DNA of 64,000 nt from Patiria miniata. Its lineage: Eukaryota; Echinodermata; Asteroidea; Valvatida; Asterinidae. Location: positions 2,480,001 through 2,544,000 of the forward strand of contig NW_024037065.1 in NCBI RefSeq assembly GCF_015706575.1. Direction: 5' to 3'. Shown piece by piece: positions 19,782 to 29,500 of the stretch (its first letter is position 1; each line of letters starts with the position of its first letter). The notes beneath the pieces are model-generated. The model made no database searches. It was not told where the DNA came from and worked only from the letters and a program-made list of their open reading frames with translations. A program made the position numbers and the translations under genes.

Positions 19782-21358
19782 CTAAGAACGTTCCAAAAGA
19801 CACAACTTTGTAACAGGTCTAGTGTAGGTCCCAGTCGCAGTCTTGACCTCAGCACTTCGAACCAAACCATCGTTCCCAGGGAACACCTTGCTGATCCTAG
19901 CCAATGGCCAGTTGTTCCGTGGTGCCTGACTCTCTACAACTAGCACAAGGTCACCTTCCTTGAGGTTCACCTTCCTTTCAACCCAACGTTGTCTTCTCTG
20001 AAGGTTCGGTAAGTATTCTGCGACCCAACGTTGCCAAAACCTTTCAGCTAGTAGTTGCACATGCTTCCATCTTTTTCGAAACTGCTCAGTTTCAGGCAAG
20101 CCTCGTAGTGGCAGAGGGTTGCCTGGTCTGAGCTTTAGGAGATGGCTAGGGGTCAAGGCCTCAAGATCGTCGGGATCATCCGATACTGGAGTGATCGGCC
20201 TGTCGTTCACAATCGACTCCACCTCGCAAAACAGAGTGACTAGCCTTTCATCGTCAAGGATCTGGTTCTGGAGAAGTGCAGACAAAACCTTTCTAACAGT
20301 TCTTATCTGACGTTCCCACGATCCGCCCATGTGGGATGTTGCTGGAGGGTTGAAGTGCCAATCAATGCGCTTGGCGAGGAGAACACCTTGTACCTTATCC
20401 TTCTGAAGCTTGATGGTGTTTTCCCTGAGTTCTCTTTCACCTCCGACGAAATTGGTGCCGTTGTCCGAGTACATATGCTCCGGCACTCCTCTTCTGGCAG
20501 CAAATCTCATGAGACCATTTAAGAAAGCGTCTATCTCCAAGGAATGCAGCACTTCAAGGTGGATGGCTCTGGTGGCCATGCAGACAAACAGGCAGCCGTA
20601 CCTCTTTTCCCTAGAGCGGCCTCGCTTGACCAGGAACGGGCCGAAACAATCTACCCCTACATGCGAGAAGGGTGGTAGGTCAGGGGTTACCCTAGCTTCT
20701 GGCAGATCGGCCATGCACTGAGCTTCTGGCTGAGCATGCATCTTCTTGCAAAGCATACATTCCTTCAGGACCCGATTTATGAGAGGACGTGCCTTTGGAA
20801 TCCAGTAATTTCTCCTGACGACAGAAAGAACGTGATCCCTTCCCCCATGACCTGCAAGCGACTCATGTACATGTCGAACCACCAGGAGAGATACGTGATG
20901 ATTTTTTTGGCAGAATGGAGAGGAACTTGCGGCCTTCTTCAATCGGAGCAAGTCGTAGCCTACCGCATACTCTCAGAATGCCAGCATCATCCAGATAAGG
21001 TCTGAGATTGTAGCTGGCACTCTGTTTTCGCACAGCTGTACAGCCCTTCTGCAGATACTTGATTTCTTGAGGGAAGCTCTTATGCTGGACATGCTTCAGG
21101 ATAGCCAGCTCAGCTGCCTCGAGCTCCCGAACCGTCAGTCGGGAAGGATCACAAACTGGCTTGCCATTCTTCAACCAATTTTTGAAACGGAGGAGCCATG
21201 CCACTGCCTTACGAAGACTGAACCAGCAAGAATACCTATTCATAAGCTCATCAATAGGACTGGCATTATCCTTGGCATCAACAGCTCGTGAGGTTGTCTG
21301 TCGTTTCACTTCACGATCCTTGTCAAGCAAATTCGTCACTTCCGGTTTTACAGGCCAC
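19782..21358 (-). pseudogene. BEL/Pao pol remnant: RNase H-proximal end, integrase and C-terminal domain
   Basis: The first part reads RYSCWFSLRKAVAWLLRFKN and VRELEAAELAILKHVQHKSF, as in the linker before BEL integrase. Next are HESLAGHGGRDHVLS and CMLCKK (zinc end), HVGVDCFGPF, YSDNGTNFVGG and GGSWERQIRTVRKVL, giving the integrase D, D and E. The end, VERKVNLKEGDLVLVVE, NWPLARI and TYTRPVTKLCLLE, is typical of BEL/Pao C-termini. The enzyme would insert element cDNA. This is a remnant of a broken copy. Confidence 0.88.
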
Positions 21359-22445
21359 TGACAGGTCACTTCGAAGTCGAACTGACAAATCTGATGTGAT
21401 TTGAAGGTAAGGGCAGATGGTCTATTGAAGCATTTTGCTTCGGGAAATAGGTGCAAAACCACGTGCGTTGCACATGTTACATATTTGTGTATCGTAATAC
21501 ACACGTGCATGTATTCGTCATGTTTGCATGTAATGTTTTTGGGACTTACAAAGACGACGTGCACATGCACAGCCAATTGAGATTCCTTTTCAGCTGTTTG
21601 AAAGAGAGTTTGATTTTTTTTTTACACTGGGTTACTCCCCCCCCCCCATAAAAGGCATAAATAAAGCAAAAATAACATCAGTCATTCCGACAATTTGGCA
21701 ATCTGACAATTGCCATTTTTTTACCATTTATTTTTCAATTATTAATTCATTTTCTCTAGGCATAAGTGTTGCAGTTTCTGCGCGACTGCTGACGAAATAG
21801 CCTTTCTCTGTGGTCATCGACGCCGGCACCCAAATATAACAGATGACACATGACACAAATTTGCCTGTCACCAATTGGGGTGTTGACTTCCCGTTTAATC
21901 TGTGTGTAAATCAATAAAATGTTTTTGACATAAATTCTGAAGTGTCCGTGTTACAATAAATCAAGGATACACTGCAACGCACATAACCCAGCGTTACAAA
22001 GCACATCATTAAAACTGTCCACAATTTGGCAAGAAATTAGACTAAAACAATCAGACTTATAAACTACAATATATGGACTTACGACTCTGCCGAGATAACC
22101 GGCTATCCAGCGGCAGAACTGCAGCTACAAATCGGTAACTACATGTACATTACGTCATGTTGACATCGACGAAATGTCTTCACAAAAACAGTAATGTCTG
22201 GCGAAGCTAAATACAAGACGTTGTAATTAACACCGCACCGTGTGCCTAAACCCGCACACGTGAACACGTTCTACATGTAGATTGCATGGCACACTTAAAG
22301 TGACCTGGAAAGTATATACATTTTGGGCGCGCACTACGATAAACAGTGCATCGCTAGGTGACGTCTACAGACTAAATGAATAAATTATGAAACCAAGGTC
22401 AAAGGGTAAATCTAATACAGTTTGACAATGTGCGCCTGCGTTACA
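21359..22445 (-). repeat. BEL/Pao LTR (5' LTR in element orientation)
   Basis: Partner of 18549-19636. The outer end reads TGTAACG on the minus strand. Confidence 0.9.
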
Positions 22446-23142
22446 TAAGAATAACAGCAATTGTAATGCTTTTAATATTAAAAACTGAATTTCATATTTG
22501 TACAGGATTACGTTCTAGTATGTTTAACGTCCTAGCAGTAGCATGTTCTGATGTTTAGCGTTTAGGGTTCCAAGTTCCATTTTTGTTTCAGTCGATTTGT
22601 TCCTTTTTCCATTGCGGTTTCAAATAATCGAATGGCTGCTTTGTTTGGTTAAGAAAAAAAGAGCAGATTTAAAAATGATAATGCCAATACGACACAGGTT
22701 TTTAGGGCACTACTACATTTTTTTCTAATTAAATTTTTCCTTCTGGCTTCAGTACATTCAGAAAAGTAGAAAGGTACCTGTACATGTACATGTACATGTT
22801 TCATTGTATGTTGTCTGAAACTCTTATTTTGAGACAATAAGTAACTGACTTGATTATTTTCAATTATGTTCAATGTTCAGTTGACTTTACACCAAGTCTT
22901 CTTTGCATTATAGCCTGCATGTACCTACATGCAAATTTTGCAGTTTAGGTAAAGTCAAATCAAAAAGTTTCTACCTCCTGATGTTTCAGACCATGTTAAG
23001 AGGCCAAAGAACACTGTGCAGTATAGTGAGCAGTTTGCACATGAATATATTATTGTTGTCTAAATTTTAGGTTTCCCTGCATGTTACAACTAGTACAAAT
23101 CAAGAATATTTGGCATGCACAATGTTGGCGGAATGAATCTTT
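22446..23142. other. No gene recognised
   Basis: AT-rich, with a tacatgtacatgtacatgt run near 22778-22799. Nothing else is supported. Confidence 0.5.
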
Positions 23143-23240
23143 TTACACCATGCAAATTGTATGTCTTTCAAATTGCTAAAAAGCACAATTATTGTGTTTT
23201 TTAGCAATTTGAAATCTGACATAAAATTTGCATGGTGTAA
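23143..23240. repeat. 98-bp hairpin (MITE-like inverted repeat)
   Basis: The left arm ttacaccatgcaaatt...attgctaaaaagcaca pairs with the right arm tgtgttttttagcaat...aatttgcatggtgtaa almost completely, with a small loop near 23190. It could be a small foldback MITE. No target duplication was identified. Confidence 0.75.
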
Positions 23241-23292
23241 TACTTGTTATTTTGACTGACTACACTTGGCCATATTAACTGATACATGGAAT

Positions 23293-23606
23293 TTATTCTT
23301 CTGTCTTTCTTTTCCGGGTGCTTGGGATGATCTTGGCCCTGACTTCTGGCATAGTCGCAACGTGATGACGCTTCATCACTGCCATCAACCTCTGGAGCCT
23401 GTTTGTCATGCCACTGACAGCTCGATTTGTTCTGTTAAACTGAGCATGGATGAGCTCCCCTCCTTGTTCATTCATCAGGCCAAATCCAATTCTAATTCTT
23501 GTCAACTGCTGATGAGCATGATCCTCCAAGAGATGCATTTTTGGTGTGATGCTTTCCCCAGGGAAAAGTCTGCGAAACGTCGCCATGAAGTCTTTGATGC
23601 AGAGGT
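23293..23606 (-). CDS. Transposase last exon, copy 2: H-x4-H and Glu block, C-terminus
   Basis: After acceptor ttttttcag (minus strand) it reads LCIKDFMATFRRLFPGE, ITPKMHLLEDHAHQQL, IGFGLMNEQGGELIHAQFN, QRLMAVMKRHHVATMPEV and a basic RKRKTEE end with a stop. H-x4-H plus Glu 17-21 residues on follows the RAG1 zinc/catalytic end (H937, H942, E962). It is open throughout, unlike copy 1, where a retroelement lies inside. It shows what the intact C-terminus looks like. Confidence 0.78.
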
Positions 23607-23860
23607 CTGAAAAAAGGAAGTAAAGAAGAAAGGTAGTGGCAGAAGGTCTGAAAAAAGGTAGTGACACATTAGAGTGTTGACTTCTCATGACTTTTAGGCA
23701 TCCAAATTGCAGACATTTTGGAAAGACTGCTTGCGATCATATAACACACATGTATTAGAGTGCATAGGAATGGAATTGTACCAGTTTTGTTGTGAGTAAA
23801 AAATTATAAATGCATTAACCTAGGAAAATTTTAGTTTCTTTAGGTTTTAGGACTATCTAA

Positions 23861-24159
23861 CACCCAGTTCAGACTGGCGTTCCAGAGTCGCGCCGAACCA
23901 AACTTTTTCCAAGATTTGAATTAAGTACGTGAAAAGTTCGACGTCTGAAACAGTTAGGAGCGACTACTCTGAAAGATCGACTGTTGCAGTCGTTCCGAAC
24001 GACTCTGGTGCGTCTTGATTTCAGACGTCGCTCTAGTCATGAACCGAACCCAATGCATTTAGTTCGCCTGTCTGAAACCAAAATCTTTTTGGTCGACTGG
24101 AGTCGCTTCTAATGCCTTTCGGTTCGGCGCGACTCTGGAACGCCAGTCTGAACCGGGTG
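23861..24159. mobile_element. 299-bp MITE, PIF/Harbinger-like, inside an intron of copy 2
   Basis: Terminal inverted repeats of about 40 bp begin cacccagttcagactggcg on the left and cacccggttcagactggcg on the right (read inward), continuing through ttccagagtcgcgccgaacc on both sides. A 3-bp TAA lies on each side (23858-23860, 24160-24162), the TWA-type duplication usual for PIF/Harbinger. There is no coding capacity. It sits between two transposase exons. Confidence 0.82.
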
Positions 24160-24198
24160 TAAAGTACTTCACAATCAGAAGAATCAGCATCTACGTAC

Positions 24199-24409
24199 CA
24201 ATGCGTTGTAGGTTTTCATCAGTGAGGCTATTGCAGTGATTTATGCCATGGTGTACATCGGCAAATTTCAACATTATAATGTTGAAATCGCTGCCGATGG
24301 TTGCTGATTCACGAATGAGGGCCTGTTGCCGTGTTATAGGGATGTCATCCAAGTCAAGACTCTCAACAGTTAGGCGAGGAGCTGACGTCAAATCTGATAT
24401 CACGTTGGG
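24199..24409 (-). CDS. Transposase exon 8 equivalent, copy 2
   Basis: A 211-nt open block between acceptor ttacttcag and donor gtacgt on the minus strand. It encodes PNVISDLTSAPRLTVESLD, RQQALIRESATIGSDF and IIMLKFADVHHGINH. It has the same length and phase as 7483-7693 of copy 1. Confidence 0.78.
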
Positions 24410-24553
24410 CTGAAGTAAATAAACATGCAACAATTTCATCAATCAGAATACATGTACATGTACATGTATTAAAACATGTATTGGGTCAATATTTACACGT
24501 AATTTTTTTATTTACTTGTAAATTTTGTCTAATTAATTTGGAGAAAACTATAC

Positions 24554-24694
24554 CTCACAGCACTTGTGAACATGATTCCCTACAAGTGCCTTTCCATGGT
24601 AGGCTTGGCGTTGGACGTGATGTTTTTGTAGGACTTCATCAAGTGAGCTCGCAACTGGACCACTGCCAAATGTAAGGTCAATAGTGGTGTTCTC
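24554..24694 (-). CDS. Transposase exon 7 equivalent, copy 2
   Basis: A 141-nt open block, ENTTIDLTFGSGPVASSLDE then VQRQAYHGKALVGNHVHKCC, between acceptor ctatag and donor gtatag. It has the same length and phase as copy 1 exon 7225-7365. Confidence 0.78.
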
Positions 24695-24920
24695 CTATAG
24701 GGAAAAAGTACAAGAAATTAAGGTTGGTCAGTGTACATGAGTACATGTTTGTGCACTTGCACAGTATGTACAGTGTTTGCAATCATCAAAATTTACTATT
24801 ACATGTACATACATACACATGGATCATTGTTTTCATTGGTATTATGTAATCTATTTTAAATATTTGTACATAAGCTTTTAAAAATATTTATTAGGATATT
24901 TTTAAAATGAAATAACCCAC

Positions 24921-25303
24921 CAAATCATGCAACTGAGTTCTCAGTTGTATAGCACGTTTAGCCACGCTGTTTAAGGCATCGTCATCCTTCATTTGCCCAT
25001 ACAGCATCTGCAACGGCAGTTCCTCTTCAATTTCTTCCAACTCAGATCTTTTCTTGGCAATATCAGCCTGGAGTTGTTCTTGTGCTTTGTATGCAGCCAA
25101 AATCTGCTGGTCAAAATTTGACTCGCATACTGGCACCTCCGATGAGTCGGTGTGCTGAACACGTAACTTAAAGATCTTGATATCAACCTTGTGGCAGTGG
25201 TTCTCAAGCAAATCATACAGCTTTTTATACACCCCGCACTACCTGCCATCGCGGCATCATCCAATTTGCGCCCTCTTTTGTTCAACGTTGTCCATGCGAG
25301 TTC
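24921..25303 (-). pseudogene. Transposase exon 6 equivalent, copy 2
   Basis: After acceptor attgcag it reads ELAWTTLNKRGRKLDDAAMA, then in the next frame VYKKLYDLLENHCHKVDIKI, FKLRVQHTDSSE, a Lys/Glu-rich helix and LEEIEEELPLQMLYGQMKDD. A one-base change near 25232-25240 separates the two frames. The acidic helical segment matches copy 1's LEEELPLQVLQ. This exon is longer than in copy 1 and probably nearer the original. Confidence 0.7.
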
Positions 25304-25485
25304 CTGCAATAGTATGGTGCTGTCCTCGCCGCGTAGCTCACGTTAGCAATGCACTGTCAAGATTCTAGGATTGTGACCGTCTTTAAAAACCCGTTATATG
25401 CGTGCCATTTTGTTGACTTCGCTGCGGTGACAAACTTCCGAGATTTTCATAAACCGTTTCGACATTATCTAAAGGATATTTTAAA

Positions 25486-26634
25486 ATGCCTTCAAAGAGA
25501 GAGAAGTGTTGTGTTTGTAAGTCTAGTGTAAGTAGTAGATTTCATGCGACTACAATTTATAAAGATGACTTGCAGAGTTGTTTTTTGCTTCAAGAAGAGA
25601 GGGAGGGTTTTCTGTGTAGTTCGTGCATGTGGTGTGTTCAATCATTTCGGCAAAACAATTCACTAACTTACAAGCATCGTGTAGATAGCAAGATTAACTC
25701 AGTCAAGCGTCAGATCGGGGGAAAACGTTGTAGCAATACGAAAGAACAGGAAGAGGGGGCTGGGCATGCCGGGGGAGAAATTGACGCGCCTTGCACTAGT
25801 TCAGCATGTTCAGAGAAGATTGCTAATTTGAAGGAACAAATTGGGATACTTGAAGCAGAAAACAACCGGCTTAAGAAATTTGAGGAAAATGTCATTACAG
25901 AATTTGGGGTGGATAGATCCACTGGGGTACAACAGCTTAAAAGTGCTGCCCTTCATTACATCATCAAAAAATCAAAGAGTCAGGACCCAGATATACTCAA
26001 AGTTGAGGGCACACCAGGGCGTGCAAAATGTTTTGTGCGGGTTCCTGTAGCTGAAGTAAGTTCTACTTGTAGTAATAGATCACTCAGAAAGAGGAGCCAG
26101 ATCATTGAAAAAGTAGAGACGCTGGTTTCAGGTGGCACATTTGCTGCTGTAAATTGTGGGCCTAGTTCCTCATCAAGTTCAGAACAAACTTCTTCAGCTA
26201 CAGGATCACCTCCTCCGAGTCAAGTCCCTACTGTCTCTGATGATATTTCGGCTCAGCGATCAGCAAATATCAAGCGGCAAAAAGATCGGTATGCAGCAGC
26301 ATCTAAAGCAGCAGGCCTAAAAGTATGCACACAATTTTCAAGGGATACAGTTGATGGGTTGCGCAGCCTAATGCCAGAGACAATGTGGACATTGATCAAA
26401 AACAGACTTGAGATTGAAACAGGTCATAAACTTATGGGAACCCGGCAATCGATGCGTTTTTCAGCAGAGCTACCTTACGAGTTTGAGTATGGCGAGTTCA
26501 ATGGGAGTAGTGGGAACCCTGTTCACTTCACCAGGATTGTAAATGTTGAGCATCTTATCACCAGCATGGTTACTGAACAGGTTCAATATAATCACATTGT
26601 TGAAAGCTTTGACAATACTGTGGCTTCATGCGTC
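25486..26634 (+). CDS. Transposase-type N-terminal half with FAM60A/SINHCAF-like zinc module; runs into the gap
   Basis: Open from MPSKREKCCVCKS for at least 383 codons up to the gap. Residues about 8-50 hold CCVC, SSRFHATTIYKDDLQSCFLL, EEREGFLCSSCM, close in spacing to human FAM60A/SINHCAF (CCIC, SSSRF, YEKDFQSCFGLHETRSGDIC). Residues about 105-135 form a coiled coil (IGILEAENNRLKKFEE), followed by a Ser-rich linker and a block RQKDRYAAASKAAGL, MWTLIKNRLEIETGHKLMG, RQSMRF. That last block parallels exons 2-3 of copy 1, so I take it as the N-terminal half of the same transposase group with a different zinc module. Codons beyond 26634 are N and unknown. Confidence 0.6.
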
Positions 26635-27134
26635 NNNNNNNNNNNNNNNNNNNNNNNNNNNNNNNNNNNNNNNNNNNNNNNNNNNNNNNNNNNNNNNNNN
26701 NNNNNNNNNNNNNNNNNNNNNNNNNNNNNNNNNNNNNNNNNNNNNNNNNNNNNNNNNNNNNNNNNNNNNNNNNNNNNNNNNNNNNNNNNNNNNNNNNNNN
26801 NNNNNNNNNNNNNNNNNNNNNNNNNNNNNNNNNNNNNNNNNNNNNNNNNNNNNNNNNNNNNNNNNNNNNNNNNNNNNNNNNNNNNNNNNNNNNNNNNNNN
26901 NNNNNNNNNNNNNNNNNNNNNNNNNNNNNNNNNNNNNNNNNNNNNNNNNNNNNNNNNNNNNNNNNNNNNNNNNNNNNNNNNNNNNNNNNNNNNNNNNNNN
27001 NNNNNNNNNNNNNNNNNNNNNNNNNNNNNNNNNNNNNNNNNNNNNNNNNNNNNNNNNNNNNNNNNNNNNNNNNNNNNNNNNNNNNNNNNNNNNNNNNNNN
27101 NNNNNNNNNNNNNNNNNNNNNNNNNNNNNNNNNN
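26635..27134. other. Assembly gap (500 N)
   Basis: Exactly 500 N, so probably a placeholder of unknown true length. Satellite units abut its right edge. Confidence 0.99.
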
Positions 27135-27378
27135 TTCATATGGCATTCAAGTCCAAAGGTATTATGCAAAATAGGTCAAAATTGGCGGCCATTTGAAATA
27201 TCCAAGATGGCCGCCATCCATATGGAGTACACCATAGACAATGACTTACTTGGGTTCCTTGGTTTCAAAAACATGGGGTTGCTACCAAAATGGATTTCAT
27301 ACGGCATTCAAGTCCAAAGGTATTATGCAAAATAGGTCCGAAATGGCGGCCATTTGAAATCCAAGATGGCCGCCACAC
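27135..27378. repeat. Tandem satellite, about 162-bp period, next to the gap
   Basis: ttcatatggcattcaagtcc at 27135 recurs as ttcatacggcattcaagtcc at 27297, each followed by ggtattatgcaaaataggt and an aagatggccgcca block. One and a half units are visible. Identity is about 90 percent or more over the shared part. The gap may hide more units. Confidence 0.8.
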
Positions 27379-29060
27379 GGTAGATGGAAAAAAGATGTTA
27401 CAAATGGATTTCTGGCTCAGAGAGGAAAACTCCATTCAAAAATGACAAAAAATACTTCTTTAGCAAACAAAAATGCAAAAGTACACAACAGCCTATACTA
27501 TTAAAGCTATAGTCCATCATTTTGTAATTTGTGCATTTTGTTCGTTAGAAGCAACAAAAGGGTTCAAAATCTAATGAGGGATACTGAACTAGTTAAACTA
27601 ACCTGATGAAGTTTCAGCTAAGCTTCAGCTGTACATTCCGAGAAAAACAGCATTCAAAGATCTCAATTTCAAATCAAAAGTTACTGAATCATGTTTTGAA
27701 TTGTTTGAATTGCAGCTATACGCGACGCGACGTGGCGAACTGATCCGACGAATTATAACGCGCGTGTGCGTCGTTCCAATACTTGTGCGCACTGCGCTGA
27801 ATAACAAAACGAACTACTGATTTAAATTTATTTTCCTACGGTGCTCTTAAGAATCACCGTTGGAAATGCCTTCTTTCGTTGATTACTTAAAAATGACAGC
27901 ATCCCAGAAGTTTGTTTTTCAACAATAATTACGCCAATTACTTTTCGGATGGCTGCTAATGATGGATTATAGCTTGAAGTTTGGGGCACGTACGTCGGTG
28001 AAATATGACACCAATGTCAACTTGGTCTGCGCGTGCGCTCATAAATTATGATAATGGCCACCCGAAATCCCGCGGGAGAACACTGTACGCACGCGTTTGT
28101 GACGTCACTACGCGAAAATGCGCACGAACTTTCCGCGCGTTAAAAACGAACCTCAAAGTTCTGCTTTATCATTCCAAAAGTTTTTTTTTCCCAGCAAATT
28201 TGCCTTGGGTGACCTAGTAGTCCATGAATTATTGTAATTTTTCCATTTTATGAGAACTGAGCTAATATTTTTGCACTCAACCAGAAGTTAATCTCGTTCG
28301 CGTATTTCAGGCTTTTCATGAGAAGCTTGCGTGTAATTGTATAGGGAACTTACCTGCGTTCTAAAGCATAGGCAGATTCACGAGTGCTTAAGCAGTTCCG
28401 TGAAATTTTTTATTGTTGCAGCTGGTAGACTGTTAAATTACAAGATAATTCATTATTTATGAAAAGTAGCAATGGTATTCAGTAGACCTATTCATCGTTT
28501 AGATTATAAGAATTTTCATTGAATTTTCTCTTTCCATCCCTTTCTTTTAAAAAAGCCCAATTTTCAATTTCAGTGTTAAACACCGACCAGTTCGAGTATT
28601 TTGCTTTTTGTTTTTTCAACAAAACAGTTTGTTCGGAAAAACACTTGTATTCGACAATCACTAGAATGAAAAATTAAATCCTTGCTGCAATCCTAATTTC
28701 GAATCCAATATAACAGCCGATGTTACTAGACCCAAGCATTTTTGTCTTATAACCATACTGCAATTTTTGTTCACTACATGTATACTGGAAACCAATTTAA
28801 TCAGGAGATATTTTGTCTAAATAAACAATTAAAGTCTCTAGTTTTGCATTGGCTTGATGATACATGTACTTGGTTGTCAGCAGAAGCCATGTAATTCTAT
28901 TCTTAGTCGGTAAGCTTACTTTTGATTTCTTCTGAGTACATTTGTTAATGGTTACATTTCTGTTAATTCATGTCTAGTCTCTATTATTAATATAATTAAA
29001 AATCTTCAAAGTATATTAAATAAAAGGATTTTTAAAATTCAGTTCAAGTATGGCCATAGT
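27379..29060. other. No gene recognised; CpG-containing stretch 27720-28150
   Basis: Positions 27720-27810 and 27985-28150 are rich in cgcg words and could be promoter DNA, but no open frame with a domain adjoins them. The rest is AT-rich. Confidence 0.4.
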
Positions 29061-29061
29061 T

Positions 29062-29159
29062 TTATTCTTCGCAGAGTTCTTCATCATGTCTCATATTGTA
29101 GATTCCAAGGTCTGCATCGTCCTCAGAAGGAACGACAATCAAAACATCTCCATTTACAG
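29062..29159 (-). CDS. Candidate terminal exon, 31 residues
   Basis: On the minus strand, an acceptor with a pyrimidine tract (ttttttttgcag) is followed by an open stretch VNGDVLIVVPSEDDADLGIY, NMRHDEELCEE and a TAA that overlaps AATAAA. Phase leaves two bases from the previous exon. The acidic, low-repeat peptide with both a splice signal and a poly(A) signal looks like a real last exon. Upstream exons were not found; the CpG-rich DNA at 30.1-30.6 kb could hold the first exon. Family unknown. Confidence 0.35.
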
Positions 29160-29394
29160 CTGCAAAAAAAATGGAAAAGGAAATGAAGCAAGATTAAAAT
29201 AATGCAAAACGCAACATTTAAATGTCTAAAAAAATATATGACGCAAAATTGGAAGAAGGAATATATAAGTCATAATCAAGAAGTCATAGTCACAACATTT
29301 AATTTGAAATTGAACCAGTTGTCATATTTACTGCACAAAGCCAAATCCCTGTTTACCTGCATATTACACCCAAAACTCGACTCCAAAGCGGTGC

Positions 29395-29500
29395 CTGTCA
29401 CAAGCGATGTGTGTGGTTGGGTTTCGAGCTCGAACTCCCGGCACGGCTGGCCGGCGACTACCGCGTGATGCCACCGAATGGTGTCAGATTTCTTCCCACG
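29395..29500 (-). repeat. Possible tRNA-derived SINE head
   Basis: On the minus strand, ggtggcatcacgcggtagt (A-box-like) lies about 35 bases before gagttcgagctcgaaaccc (B-box-like), the usual spacing in tRNA-derived SINEs. There is no clear tail. Weak call. Confidence 0.25.

Larger units (their letters stand above)
18549..22445 (-). mobile_element. BEL/Pao LTR element remnant, minus strand, broken
   Basis: Two direct repeats of about 1088 bp (18549-19636 and 21359-22445) enclose only 1.7 kb, which encodes the 3' part of a BEL/Pao pol. Read on the minus strand, the LTRs begin TGTAACGCAGG. A purine tract (aaggggccggga) lies directly next to the downstream LTR at 19637-19648. gag, protease and RT are not present, so the copy is broken and most of its interior is missing. 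The LTRs differ by about seven substitutions plus homopolymer lengths, so the copy is young. I could not find a matching target duplication. Confidence 0.88.
23293..26634. mobile_element. RAG1-related DNA transposon, copy 2, in two opposed halves
   Basis: Minus-strand exons 24921-25303, 24554-24694, 24199-24409 and 23293-23606 encode the C-terminal half of the same transposase as copy 1. An N-terminal half is encoded on the plus strand from 25486 into the gap. The acceptor of the first minus exon is at 25304-25310 and the plus ATG at 25486, so the halves stand head to head within gap-free sequence. This suggests an inversion inside the element, or two copies joined. No terminal repeats were found. 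Confidence 0.65.

Noticed and set aside
26543-27335. Long frames running through the N gap
   Set aside because: The codons are N and carry no information. Frames crossing the gap are artefacts.
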